Shown: positions 8,457-17,451 of the stretch, piece after piece | Numbering within the stretch: the first letter of the stretch is position 1 | Layout of the letters: each line of letters begins with the position of its first letter | NCBI GenBank assembly: GCA_002731825.1 | Contig: PCCS01000045.1 | Location: 1-64,000 of the forward strand | Length of the DNA: 64,000 nucleotides | Direction: 5' to 3' | Origin: Myxococcales bacterium | GTDB taxonomy: Bacteria; Myxococcota_A; Bradymonadia; UBA7976; UBA1532 | Notes under the pieces: model-generated | Seen by the model: the letters and a program-made list of their open reading frames with translations, nothing else | Told to the model about the DNA's origin: nothing | Database searches by the model: none | Made by a program: the position numbers and the translations under genes

Positions 8457-9182
8457 ATGGTCGATGAGATACAATGTGGTCGGTTATCCGTGCCACCGAA
8501 ACACATCATCGATGCCCTTGAAAACTTGGTTTCAGCTGAACGTCGGCAGAAGATGGCGCGTGTGCTTGACGCACGTCTGGCATCTATTGCGTTGGGCGTT
8601 GAAGATTTGGCCAACTCATTTAACGGCGCCGCCTGTCTTAGAACAGCTGAGTCGCTGGGTATACAGGATGTCGTTGCAGCTGAACTCCGGCACGAGTATC
8701 CCATGCCCGAACTTCCAAAAAATCCGGTGACGTCGGGTGTGAATATGTATGCCCACCGATGGGTTGACCTCCATCGAGTTCCGAGTAGTGCAGAGCTGGT
8801 TGCCTGGGCACATAAGAGAGATATGAGCATTGTTGGCACCAGCCCACACGCTCAGAAGACCATTGCCGATATCGATGTCGAGCGGCCGCTTCTGGTGCTA
8901 TTTGGCAATGAACGTGATGGGATTCGCGACGAGACCGCAGCCGCCTGTAATGACGTCTTCCGCCTGCCTATGTACGGCTTTACAGAAAGCTTCAATGTGA
9001 CTGTCAGTGTCGCCATGACCTTGTCTAATTTGGTTGAACGGCGGCGAGAGCGATTGGCCTCTGATGATCGGACGGGGGATTTGTCGGAGGAACGGAAAAA
9101 CTATTTGCTTGCGAGGTGGTACCTAGCAACTGTGCGTCGGTCCGATTTAATCGTGGAGAGATTCGTCAATCGTGTTCGATGA
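8457..9182 (+). CDS. trmH: tRNA (guanosine-2'-O)-methyltransferase, TrmH/SpoU family
   Basis: The SPOUT fold is shown by NSFNGAACLRTAESLGI (motif 1), LLVLFGNERDGI (motif 2) and the knotted SAM site MYGFTESFNVTVSVAMTL (motif 3). The C-terminal LLARWYLATVRR segment matches the small extension found in TrmH, which methylates G18 of tRNA. I chose the ATG at 8457, with AAGGG 5 bases before it, giving 241 residues; in-frame starts at 8379 and 8421 would add leader sequence. The gene end overlaps the end of convergent ttcA by 17 bases. A related rRNA 2'-O-methyltransferase is possible. Confidence 0.87.
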   Translation: MVDEIQCGRLSVPPKHIIDALENLVSAERRQKMARVLDARLASIALGVEDLANSFNGAACLRTAESLGIQDVVAAELRHEYPMPELPKNPVTSGVNMYAHRWVDLHRVPSSAELVAWAHKRDMSIVGTSPHAQKTIADIDVERPLLVLFGNERDGIRDETAAACNDVFRLPMYGFTESFNVTVSVAMTLSNLVERRRERLASDDRTGDLSEERKNYLLARWYLATVRRSDLIVERFVNRVR

Positions 9183-9942
9183 TTTGGAGTTCATCTTTGG
9201 CTGAATCTAGCTCGCCCACCAAAAGATGACTTGTATCGATATTACCGAGAGACGCGAGTAGATTTCCTCGGATACGTGGATTGGTCACCTCAAGGGTTTT
9301 CAGGAGTCGTTTCACGTCTTGACGTTTCAAGTTTGTCTGACTACCGCATAGATTACACGGTATAATTGGAAACTCTTTTTCCATGGCATATGCACGCAGG
9401 TCGTCTTCCGCGCTCAGAGCAAGGGGGCGAATGATGGTTGCGCCGCCATTGGCCTCGACGAGTTTTGGTGCCATCGATCGGACTCGGCCGGAATAAAACT
9501 GATTGAGTAGGAGGGTCTCGATTAAGTCATCTCGATGGTGACCGAGAGCGACCTTGTTGGCGCCAAGTTCCTCAGCTTGTCGATATAGAATGCCTCGACG
9601 CATGCGTGAGCACAGAGAACAGTAGGCTTTGCCGTCCGGAGTCTTATCGATAACCACGGAGTAGGTGTCTTTGTACACAATACGATAGTCGTAGCCATGG
9701 ACGGCGTAGTAGTCCTCAAGTCGTTTGCCATCAAACCCTGGTTGACCTTGGTCGATGGTGACCGCGATGATAGAAAAGTCGAAGGGAACTTGGGTTCGAT
9801 AGACTCGGAGCAGTGACAGTAGCCCCCAGGAATCTTTACCACCGGACACAGCCACCATAACCCGGTCGTCTTGACCGATGAGATCGAAACGACGATTCGC
9901 CTGCGAGATCTGTCGAGTGAGTTTCTTTTCGATAGAATGCAT
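9166..9942 (-). CDS. ttcA: tRNA 2-thiocytidine(32) synthetase
   Basis: TtcA thiolates C32 of certain tRNAs with an iron-sulfur cluster and ATP activation. The PP-loop SGGKDS lies at 33-38, and the cluster-binding Cys pairs are seen as CSLC (108-111) and CNLC (196-199). Length (258) is close to normal. It is the last gene of a minus-strand unit that starts with a lipoprotein and a methyltransferase; the gap to the methyltransferase is 19 bases. Confidence 0.95.
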   Translation of the reverse strand: MHSIEKKLTRQISQANRRFDLIGQDDRVMVAVSGGKDSWGLLSLLRVYRTQVPFDFSIIAVTIDQGQPGFDGKRLEDYYAVHGYDYRIVYKDTYSVVIDKTPDGKAYCSLCSRMRRGILYRQAEELGANKVALGHHRDDLIETLLLNQFYSGRVRSMAPKLVEANGGATIIRPLALSAEDDLRAYAMEKEFPIIPCNLCGSQTNLKRQDVKRLLKTLEVTNPRIRGNLLASLGNIDTSHLLVGELDSAKDELQIIEHD

Positions 9943-9961
9943 GGCGCCCGATTAGCAGCGC

Positions 9962-10471
9962 TTAGCCTACTTTTTCAACAATAAAGGCCAAATCAGGGCC
10001 TAAATCTTTCCTCTCGCCAAAGGCACTAAAGATTTCGCTCACCAAAAATTCTGCTTTGGTCAAATCTTCGGTTTTTAAGATACTCAGTACCAAAACACCA
10101 CCGGGTTTAAGCACTCGATGAAACTCTTTGATAGCCACGTCAATTGGTGTTTCGTCTTTCAAAACGCTCAAGCTCAGGATGAGGTCGAAGGTGTTTTTTC
10201 CAAAGGGAAGTGCACAAATATCCGCCTGGATTCGGAGGCCATTTGCATGTTGGAGCATCCCCTGTGAGACATCCAAATTAATAAACGGATACCCAAAAAA
10301 ACGTGAGGCGATTCCTGTTCCACCTCCTGCATCAAGTGCGCGTTTTGGAGGTATTTGAGGCATATATTGTTTGATCCGTTTGAGCTTGTCGACTTGGCGC
10401 GCAACGAAGATGTCATCGTAGCGCTTTGCGAAGATATCGTAGTGCCGTCGAATGGTGTCTCTCGTCGTCAT
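9962..10471 (-). CDS. Class I SAM-dependent methyltransferase
   Basis: A short (169-residue) Rossmann methyltransferase. SAM-binding motif I is LDAGGGTGIASRFF, the acidic end of strand 2 is INLDVSQGML, and a Methyltransf_11-type post-motif is seen in FDLILSLSVLKDE and LKPGGVLVLSI. The substrate is unknown. Its ATG overlaps the upstream lipoprotein stop by four bases and it precedes ttcA, so a role in RNA or small-molecule methylation is possible, but the neighbours do not decide it. Confidence 0.85.
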   Translation of the reverse strand: MTTRDTIRRHYDIFAKRYDDIFVARQVDKLKRIKQYMPQIPPKRALDAGGGTGIASRFFGYPFINLDVSQGMLQHANGLRIQADICALPFGKNTFDLILSLSVLKDETPIDVAIKEFHRVLKPGGVLVLSILKTEDLTKAEFLVSEIFSAFGERKDLGPDLAFIVEKVG

Positions 10472-11289
10472 CGCGGTTGACCGTGATTTTTTAAGTGCCG
10501 ACTTAAAATTGCTTTGTCGGGTCCATCGAAGGCCTTGAGCAATTTGGTCGCTTGCTTGATTCGACCGATGGTAAGCAGCAATACAATCCGGTTGTAGTCA
10601 GCAGGATAGCCATCGAGAGCCTGTAGTTCTTTGAGAGCCTCAAGGCGAGTTGTCCATGGTAAGCCCACTGCCCGTTCTACCTGCCAGCGTAAGTCACAAT
10701 AGCGTTCCATGGGGTTTAAATAGTCCTGGATGGCGATTCTCATTTGTACAGGCCTCATCCAATCGCTCATGTACAGCGCTGTGAACATGCAATCGGTCAG
10801 TGCGGTCATGGGCTCTGGGACCCATCCATCGCGCAATGCGTCACGGGTAAAGGTGCCTACTTGAGACAGGAATCGTTTGTCTCGTTCGTCATCCCCATCC
10901 GCCATCATGGATATGGACAGACTCATGCGCTCTTTGATGGCCTTGATGAAACGGCGTGCCATGATTCGTCCAAGGCGCATGTATGTAGATGGGGCCGTCT
11001 CATTTAGGTAAGACCAGGCGACTTTTTCGACATCTCTTTGAGCTGATTGAAGTTGATTGATTTGCACATTGCCTTGTGCGGACACTGAGCGCAGGCTGCG
11101 GAATTTAGCCATTACGTCTTGGGCGTTCTGTCGACTCAGAAGTCGATCGTCTTGCACCGACTGAAGATAGTGATTCCAGTCCGTCTGCGCTAGTCCGGGT
11201 GACTTCATACTGATCTGCGTTGGCGCACCCCTCTTGGGTACTTTTGAACAACCGAGCCAAACAGGAATCAATATGAGCAGGTACTTCAT
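10468..11289 (-). CDS. Lipoprotein of unknown function
   Basis: The 273-residue product has a short signal peptide with a lipobox ending at Cys14 (VWLGC). The mature part is predicted to be mostly helical and shows no motif I recognise. It is first in a minus-strand unit with a methyltransferase (ATGA overlap) and ttcA, so its expression should follow theirs; a functional link is not evident. Confidence 0.75.
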   Translation of the reverse strand: MKYLLILIPVWLGCSKVPKRGAPTQISMKSPGLAQTDWNHYLQSVQDDRLLSRQNAQDVMAKFRSLRSVSAQGNVQINQLQSAQRDVEKVAWSYLNETAPSTYMRLGRIMARRFIKAIKERMSLSISMMADGDDERDKRFLSQVGTFTRDALRDGWVPEPMTALTDCMFTALYMSDWMRPVQMRIAIQDYLNPMERYCDLRWQVERAVGLPWTTRLEALKELQALDGYPADYNRIVLLLTIGRIKQATKLLKAFDGPDKAILSRHLKNHGQPR

Positions 11290-11349
11290 GTGATTAGGCT
11301 ACCTGTGTGTGTTCATGGAGTCTATCCACAGACGTTGATTTTACACGGA

Positions 11350-11378
11350 TTGACTTCCGGTCCTGCAATCGCCACTAT
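11350..11378 (+). promoter_or_regulatory. Possible sigma-70-type promoter of prfC
   Basis: A TTGACT hexamer (11350-11355) and a CACTAT hexamer (11373-11378) are 17 bases apart. Transcription would begin about two bases before the prfC ATG at 11387, giving an almost leaderless message; no purine-rich ribosome-binding site is visible before that ATG, which agrees. The -10 match is modest, so this is tentative. Confidence 0.35.
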
Positions 11379-11386
11379 GCCGGACC

Positions 11387-12964
11387 ATGAACAGACTCGA
11401 TGAAATAAAGCGGCGTCGCACATTTGCGATCATTAGTCATCCGGACGCAGGCAAGACTACAATCACCGAAAAATTGCTCTTGTTTGGAGGCGCAATTCAA
11501 ATGGCGGGTGCGGTCAAAGCACGTCGAGCGGATCGGCATGCAGCATCAGACTTTCTGAAAGTCGAGCAAGAGCGAGGTATTTCGGTCAGTACAGCGGTGA
11601 TGAGCTTCGAATATCGAAATGTGGCCGTCAATTTACTCGATACCCCTGGTCATGAAGACTTCAGCGAGGATACTTATCGCGTTTTGACGGCGGTCGATAG
11701 CGCCCTGATGGTGCTGGATAATGCGAAAGGGGTCGAAGAGCGTACGCAAGCGCTTATGGATGTCTGTCGACTGCGAGATACGCCTGTTATCACATTTGCA
11801 AATAAGCTCGACCGCGAGGGACTCGACCCGTTTGATTTAATGCAAAATGTTGAGGATCGGCTCAACCTTTCCTGTGTACCCGTCACCTGGCCCATCGGAA
11901 TGGGTAAGGAATTCGAGGGCGTCTATGACCTGGTCAATAAGCGGGTCGTGTTCTATCAGCCCTCCGAACGAGGACGCCGGAATGAGCGCATTGTCTTAGA
12001 TGATTTATCCAGTAGCGACCTCGAGAACTACCTAACAGCCGAACATGCGGACCGCTTACGTGATGATGTCGAGCTCCTCGATGCGCTCGATACCTTTGAC
12101 GTTGAAGCCTATAACGCAGGCCTTCAGACGCCTGTATTCTTCGGCAGTGCCATCAATAATTTTGGCGTAAAGGAACTCTTGGACCAGTTTGTAGATTACG
12201 CTCCATCGCCATTGCCCAGAGCCACTCTGCAACGAGTCGTAGAACCCGAGGAGAGTAAGTTCACCGGGTTCTGTTTCAAGATTCAGGCGAACTTGGATAA
12301 GGCGCATCATGATCGGATGGCCTTTGTGAGAATTACGTCCGGCGAGTACAACCGGGGGATGAAGTTATGCCACGTTCGGACCGGCAAGATGATGGCGGTC
12401 AATAATGCCACGACCTTTTTAGCGAAGGATCGTGTCGTGACCCAACAGGCATTTCCAGGCGATATTATCGGAATTCATAACCACGGCGGAATACGCATCG
12501 GAGATGCCTTCAGCCAGGGCGAAGAACTCAAATTTACGGGCATTCCAGCCTTTGCCCCAGAATTGTTCAGACGGGTACAGCTCATGGATCCTCTCAAAGC
12601 GAAGGCTCTGGTCAAGGGATTACAGGAGCTCTCAGAAGAAGGCGCCGCACAGTTTTTCAGGCCCCTAGAAGGGAGTGACTACATTATCGGAGCCCTGGGC
12701 AGCTTACAGTTCGATGTGATCGCATCTAGACTCGAGATGGAGTATCGCGTGAGAGCACGCTTCGAAGGCGTCCCATTAGCCGCTGCATGTTGGGTTGATG
12801 CCGAGGATAAAGCCGAATTAGACCGTTTCATCTCCGAAAATCGGCGCCGCATTTACAAAGACATCGCCGGTCATTACACCTTCATTGCACAGAGTGCATG
12901 GGCCATCGGATACGCCGAGGAACAATACCCAAAGGTGGCTTTCCAAAAGACGATGGAAATCTAG
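11387..12964 (+). CDS. prfC: Peptide chain release factor 3
   Basis: The 525-residue GTPase recycles release factors 1 and 2 from the ribosome after termination. G1 is SHPDAGKTT (17-25), G3 DTPGH (85-89) and G4 NKLD (139-142). The RF3-specific segment AGAVKARRADRHAASDFLKVEQERGIS separates it from EF-G and LepA. Length is typical. A small membrane-protein gene follows after two bases and may be cotranscribed. Confidence 0.97.
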   Translation: MNRLDEIKRRRTFAIISHPDAGKTTITEKLLLFGGAIQMAGAVKARRADRHAASDFLKVEQERGISVSTAVMSFEYRNVAVNLLDTPGHEDFSEDTYRVLTAVDSALMVLDNAKGVEERTQALMDVCRLRDTPVITFANKLDREGLDPFDLMQNVEDRLNLSCVPVTWPIGMGKEFEGVYDLVNKRVVFYQPSERGRRNERIVLDDLSSSDLENYLTAEHADRLRDDVELLDALDTFDVEAYNAGLQTPVFFGSAINNFGVKELLDQFVDYAPSPLPRATLQRVVEPEESKFTGFCFKIQANLDKAHHDRMAFVRITSGEYNRGMKLCHVRTGKMMAVNNATTFLAKDRVVTQQAFPGDIIGIHNHGGIRIGDAFSQGEELKFTGIPAFAPELFRRVQLMDPLKAKALVKGLQELSEEGAAQFFRPLEGSDYIIGALGSLQFDVIASRLEMEYRVRARFEGVPLAAACWVDAEDKAELDRFISENRRRIYKDIAGHYTFIAQSAWAIGYAEEQYPKVAFQKTMEI

Positions 12965-12966
12965 CG

Positions 12967-13242
12967 ATGACCGCCCATGCTGTGTTGACAGCCTTGTCAA
13001 TGACCACCCTCCTGACCGCACTATTTGCACTCAAGTTCCGTTATTGGCGTCGGCCAAAATTACTGGGTGCCTACGCCGCACTGTTCTTTAGCGCAGAGTA
13101 CTTAGGCCACGCCTATCTTATTCCAGAAGATGCATTTGGGTCTTGGATAATCATTCTTTGTTTTGGTCTTTCAGTGCCGGTCATCCTGGCGATCTATCTT
13201 CTCGACCGGCATGAGAAAAAACACGACCGCACCGAGGGATAG
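12967..13242 (+). CDS. Small three-helix membrane protein
   Basis: The 91-residue product, from the ATG at 12967 two bases after the prfC stop, has three hydrophobic stretches (about 5-22, 33-52 and 60-80) and a charged cytoplasmic-looking tail (LDRHEKKHDRTEG). I recognise no family. The tight spacing to prfC suggests shared transcription. It converges on murJ. Confidence 0.65.
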   Translation: MTAHAVLTALSMTTLLTALFALKFRYWRRPKLLGAYAALFFSAEYLGHAYLIPEDAFGSWIIILCFGLSVPVILAIYLLDRHEKKHDRTEG

Positions 13243-13264
13243 CTCCAAACACGTCCAGATTTGA

Positions 13265-14818
13265 TTAGTCTCTCCGGCGCACGCGTCCGACGACCCGTCT
13301 GGCCAAATGCGTGACGTCTGACACTCTGAGCAAAGCGGCGAAGAAAATGACCATCGCGATGCTTGCCAAGCCCAGTACGAGGCCTCGCCAGAATACGGAC
13401 ATTTCGGTCAGAATGGGGTGGCTTTTCAGACTCGATAGAAGCACCACTGAGGCCATCGTTGACAGGACCATCTTCACCAGTACAAACAGTGGGCGAGTCA
13501 AAAAGTCCATGGACGCTCTGAGGCGGCGCCTGAGCAGGACAGCCAAGGTTGCGCAGTAGATTGTGATGGCACAGGCGGAGGCAGCAGCTAGGCCCTGTGG
13601 TCCGTATTGCTGACCAAGGTATTGATACAGTGGGTAGGCACCAAGGGCGATGACGGAACCAACAATTGTGGGCGTCCAAGTATCACCTAGCGCGTAAAAA
13701 CCACGCGCCACTAAGACTTGTGCAGACCATGCCCAAAGACCCAACGACAGAATGCCTGTCAATAAACCAATCTCGGCGATTTCAGAGGCGTTGAAGCGCG
13801 TTTGCCCCCAAATGACCCCCGCCATTTCTGGTCCGACGACGGTGAGTGCGCCCTGGGCGATAAATGCAAGAACGAAGAGACCACAGAGTGCATCTGAAAT
13901 CAGGCTGCTGGCGTCCTTGATTTTAGAGTCAGCGAGTAGGCGAGATAGAGTTGGATAACTGGCAACACCCACAGCCAATCCAAAAACGCCCATAGGGACC
14001 TTCATCAAAGTTTTCGCATACTGAAGCCTTGAAATAACACCCTCCGAAATCATCGAGCCAAAGTGCTTTAGCAGCATGTCGTCGAGGACGATGATAGAAA
14101 AGCCGAGCATGACCGGCAGGCTCAGGAGAACATAGGTCTTGAGATCTTGATGACGCAGAGAAATTCGAAGTTGCCAGTTTAGCCCCGTTCTGAGTGCTCC
14201 GAACAATGGCAGGCAGAATGGACCCAGGAATGACCCAACCAAAACACCCCAGGCAAAGCCTTTAGCGCCGATCATATCCCCAAATAACAGGCCGCCTAAA
14301 ATAATACACCCCGTATAAACCAAAGGGGCAAGTGCAGGGAAAATATGTTTGTCCTGAGCTTGCAGAGTGGCGCTGAGTAGGCCACCTATCAGATGGAAAA
14401 TCTGGGCGGGCAAGATAATCCGTACCAGTTCATTTAAGAGATCCTGTTCGTCACCGGTAATCCCGGGCGCGATCAAAGGCGTTATATCAGGGACCAATAT
14501 CCATAATACGGCCGTTAGGGTCACCATGGCCAGTGTCAGCACATTCGCAATGACCGAGAAGGAGCGCCACGCATCGGTGGTCTGGCCTTTGACGAGGTAT
14601 CGTCCGAAGATTGGTATGAAGACGATGGATAGCACACCACCCGCGAGCAAATAATTTAGGAAATCCGGTAGGACAAAGGCTGTCCAATACGCGTCGGCCT
14701 CTGAGCCGCCCCCAAGTGTCCGACCAATAACCGATTCTCGGATGAGTCCGATCAGACGCGACAGCAGGATGCTCACGCCCCAAATGACAGATGCAATTCC
14801 AACTGTCTTACGTGTCAT
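13265..14818 (-). CDS. murJ: Lipid II flippase MurJ
   Basis: MurJ moves lipid-linked peptidoglycan precursor across the inner membrane. The 517-residue product has about 14 membrane segments and the family hallmark residues near the start (SRLIGLIRESVIGRTLG, EADAYWTAFVLPDFLNYLLAGG). I chose the ATG at 14818, which overlaps the stop of the upstream membrane-protein gene as ATGA and gives the expected length; the longer open frame to 14905 would run into that gene. It is essential in most Gram-negative bacteria. Confidence 0.93.
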   Translation of the reverse strand: MTRKTVGIASVIWGVSILLSRLIGLIRESVIGRTLGGGSEADAYWTAFVLPDFLNYLLAGGVLSIVFIPIFGRYLVKGQTTDAWRSFSVIANVLTLAMVTLTAVLWILVPDITPLIAPGITGDEQDLLNELVRIILPAQIFHLIGGLLSATLQAQDKHIFPALAPLVYTGCIILGGLLFGDMIGAKGFAWGVLVGSFLGPFCLPLFGALRTGLNWQLRISLRHQDLKTYVLLSLPVMLGFSIIVLDDMLLKHFGSMISEGVISRLQYAKTLMKVPMGVFGLAVGVASYPTLSRLLADSKIKDASSLISDALCGLFVLAFIAQGALTVVGPEMAGVIWGQTRFNASEIAEIGLLTGILSLGLWAWSAQVLVARGFYALGDTWTPTIVGSVIALGAYPLYQYLGQQYGPQGLAAASACAITIYCATLAVLLRRRLRASMDFLTRPLFVLVKMVLSTMASVVLLSSLKSHPILTEMSVFWRGLVLGLASIAMVIFFAALLRVSDVTHLARRVVGRVRRRD

Positions 14819-15600
14819 GGGTTGTCTTCGTCCTCGAGTTTGGGTGAGTTCAGAATGGGGAATAGGCCCAACCCTATTAATACAGCGCCTAAGCCATTGA
14901 ACCAAATCGGCTGCAAAATGACCTTCATCGGGTCCTCTATGTCAAACCCAGGTATGCCAGGGTTTATGCCGAATGCGTTGATCAACGGCAAGCTGTTTAC
15001 TGGAAGATAGCTCAGAATTGCAAGGGCAACGGATTGGGTGCGTAAGTAGAGCCAGATGGGGAGACCTAAGACAAAAATGACTTTTGGAGCAAGAGGTAAT
15101 GGAACACCAATAGATGCAATGAGTACGGTGATGCCCAGCGCACGCCAAATTTTTGGAGGCGTGTAAATCGAGTGGGCTATAATCCGACAGAAGATAATGA
15201 CGAAGCAGATTGGATAAACGAGACTGGCCAACACCGCGGCTAAGATGGGTGAGACGTCTGGAATCGTCGTCATCGCTAGAGGAATTGTCTCAGTTGCGAT
15301 ACTCAGCCCAATATTTCTCAATTCTTTGCCGATGATGCCAAAGCCGCAACCGGCGCAGAAACTCAGGGGTAACCAATAGGCTGGAATGGCTATAGATTTG
15401 TTCTGAACACCAAAAAAACGGGTGTGGACTATGAGTAGACTCACTGTGGCGAAGACAATGCCCGCTAAATATGCTTCGGTCCTATACATCCGGTCGACTG
15501 CTGAAGCGGGTAGCATAGTCAATAGACGCCAAATAAAGAGGGCGACACAGCCCCAGATCAGTTTCAACCGCCACTCCGCTGTTCTGCTTCGATTGGACAC
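14815..15600 (-). CDS. Polytopic membrane protein coupled to murJ
   Basis: A 261-residue protein starting at GTG 15600 with about seven or eight hydrophobic segments and an acidic C-terminal tail (SPKLEDEDNP). No catalytic motif is evident. Its stop overlaps the murJ ATG, so the two are translated together. It may assist envelope synthesis, but that rests only on the coupling. Confidence 0.72.
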   Translation of the reverse strand: MSNRSRTAEWRLKLIWGCVALFIWRLLTMLPASAVDRMYRTEAYLAGIVFATVSLLIVHTRFFGVQNKSIAIPAYWLPLSFCAGCGFGIIGKELRNIGLSIATETIPLAMTTIPDVSPILAAVLASLVYPICFVIIFCRIIAHSIYTPPKIWRALGITVLIASIGVPLPLAPKVIFVLGLPIWLYLRTQSVALAILSYLPVNSLPLINAFGINPGIPGFDIEDPMKVILQPIWFNGLGAVLIGLGLFPILNSPKLEDEDNP

Positions 15601-15624
15601 TACAATATAAACTGTACTGGGTCG

Positions 15625-17433
15625 ATGACCGTCTCTCTGCCTAATCCGTTGCTCTCAGCTGGGCCGCAGAAACCATCGGTTGATGATTTAATCAGGGTAT
15701 TTTCGCTTCTCTGCCCGCATCGGGGTAGTATGCTGGCTATGTCTACCATGCGAGCAGTTTACACCAACTTTCGAGCCGCCCGAACGGCGCTCAAAGATAT
15801 TTCTCGGGCCCGGGAAATCGCCGTCGTTCTGGTGCGTCATGGGTTCGGTCACTTCGTCGAGGCCTGGCAATTACAAGACAAGATCGTTTTAGCGCCGATT
15901 CTGCACAAGCGAGATGCAGAGGAGGACCCGCTCTCCCCGTATGAACGGATTGCACTTGCGCTCCAAGATCTCGGACCGACATTTGTAAAGCTCGGTCAAA
16001 TTCTCTCGACCCGGCCTGATTTGATCCCTCAAGAACTCTGCGACGAACTCAAAACTTTACAAGACCACGTCAACACAATTGACTGGAATGATGCCAAGAC
16101 GGTGGTAGAAAGTTCGCTCGGTCGAACGTTGCAGGAGGCCTTTTCAGTTTTTGAAGAATCCCCGTTGGCCAGTGCGAGTATCGCCCAGGTTCATTGTGCG
16201 ACACTCCTCGACGGCACCGAGGTAGTCGTCAAGGTTCAACGGCCCGGTATTGGCGAAAAGATTGAGGCTGATTTACACATCCTCTACTGGCTCGCAAAAA
16301 AGGTGGAGGAGACAGTTCCAGAAGCCGAGGCCTTCGATCCGGTCGCTATTGTTCGCGAATTTGAACGCGCCATCAGTAAAGAACTCGACTTTAAGTTTGA
16401 AGCACGAAATTTGACTCGATTCGCGAAGAATTTCTCCACTTGGGATCAAGTCTATATCCCCCAAGTATACGAGGAACTCAGCAGTCAAACCGTCATGGTC
16501 ATGGAGCGACTCAAGGGGCGTAAAATCACCGAGGCCGTCGGTCATGGGTACGATATGGAAGCCATTGGCAGAGACTGCGTGAGTCTTTTGTTCAAGATGG
16601 TCTTTGAAGACGGCTTTTTTCACGGTGACTTGCATCCCGGAAATCTCTGGGTTCTCGAAGATGGTCGCGTCGGACTCATTGACTTCGGTCTGGTTGGACG
16701 CATGAGTCACGCTAACAAAGATGCCATGGCTGATTTGTTTCTCAGTATTGCAACCAAAGACTGTGAGGGATTGGCCCAAACGCTCTACACCATTGGTATT
16801 AAGCGAGGAAAAACGGACTATTCCGCCTTTGAAGCCGATGTCGCTGAGCTGATGGACATTTATTTCGACAATGTGTCATTAGCCAACATTGATTTTGGAT
16901 CGTACCTACGAGAAATCATAGAAGGGGCGATCCGCCACAATTTAAGAGTCCCCTCCGACTTCACAATGTTTTTCAAGGCGATCATGACCGTCGAGGGCAT
17001 CGGTAAGCAAATCAGCCCAGACCTCGACATCGTTGCTGAATGTAAGCCTTACGTTGAGCGTCTTGTTGCCGAACGCTACTCCCCCCAGCGGGTCATCAAG
17101 AATACGGCCGATACGGTGCAGGCTTTTGCGCGATTCGGCCAAAAATTTCCCTTGGTGGCCCACCAGTTTCTGGAACATATTGATGACGGCCGACTCAATA
17201 TCGGTGTCGAATATCCAGATGCTGAAAAAATGGAGACATCACGCCGGAGACGTTGGAATCGTCTTAATTTGGTTCTGCTCACAAGCGTTTTGTTTACCGC
17301 TGGCATCGTGATGCGCAACGATTCTGTCAATACGCTCTTGGGCGTTCCATGGCCCACGACCCTGTGCTTGGTCGTCGCAAGCTTGCTCGGCATTAGACTG
17401 CTTTGGCGCATTTTGATGAGCGGTGATTGGTAG
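15625..17433 (+). CDS. UbiB/ABC1/AarF-family atypical kinase
   Basis: The protein kinase-like fold of the UbiB family is clear: LGPTFVKLGQILSTRPDLIP with the KxGQ motif, the Ala-rich nucleotide loop ASIAQVH, VVVKVQRPGI with the invariant Lys, HGDLHPGN and DFGLVG. Two hydrophobic helices end the protein (about 550-600), as in UbiB, placing it at the inner membrane. Members support ubiquinone or other isoprenoid-lipid metabolism. The frame opens at 15625 (602 residues); starts at 15730 or 15739 would give about 565 residues, closer to family length, and may be the true ones. Confidence 0.92.
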   Translation: MTVSLPNPLLSAGPQKPSVDDLIRVFSLLCPHRGSMLAMSTMRAVYTNFRAARTALKDISRAREIAVVLVRHGFGHFVEAWQLQDKIVLAPILHKRDAEEDPLSPYERIALALQDLGPTFVKLGQILSTRPDLIPQELCDELKTLQDHVNTIDWNDAKTVVESSLGRTLQEAFSVFEESPLASASIAQVHCATLLDGTEVVVKVQRPGIGEKIEADLHILYWLAKKVEETVPEAEAFDPVAIVREFERAISKELDFKFEARNLTRFAKNFSTWDQVYIPQVYEELSSQTVMVMERLKGRKITEAVGHGYDMEAIGRDCVSLLFKMVFEDGFFHGDLHPGNLWVLEDGRVGLIDFGLVGRMSHANKDAMADLFLSIATKDCEGLAQTLYTIGIKRGKTDYSAFEADVAELMDIYFDNVSLANIDFGSYLREIIEGAIRHNLRVPSDFTMFFKAIMTVEGIGKQISPDLDIVAECKPYVERLVAERYSPQRVIKNTADTVQAFARFGQKFPLVAHQFLEHIDDGRLNIGVEYPDAEKMETSRRRRWNRLNLVLLTSVLFTAGIVMRNDSVNTLLGVPWPTTLCLVVASLLGIRLLWRILMSGDW

Positions 17434-17451
17434 TCAGTCCTCCCACGTCGA

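Noticed and set aside
13194-13679. Open frame of 161 codons on the minus strand
   Set aside because: It overlaps murJ in another frame and has the skewed composition of a shadow.
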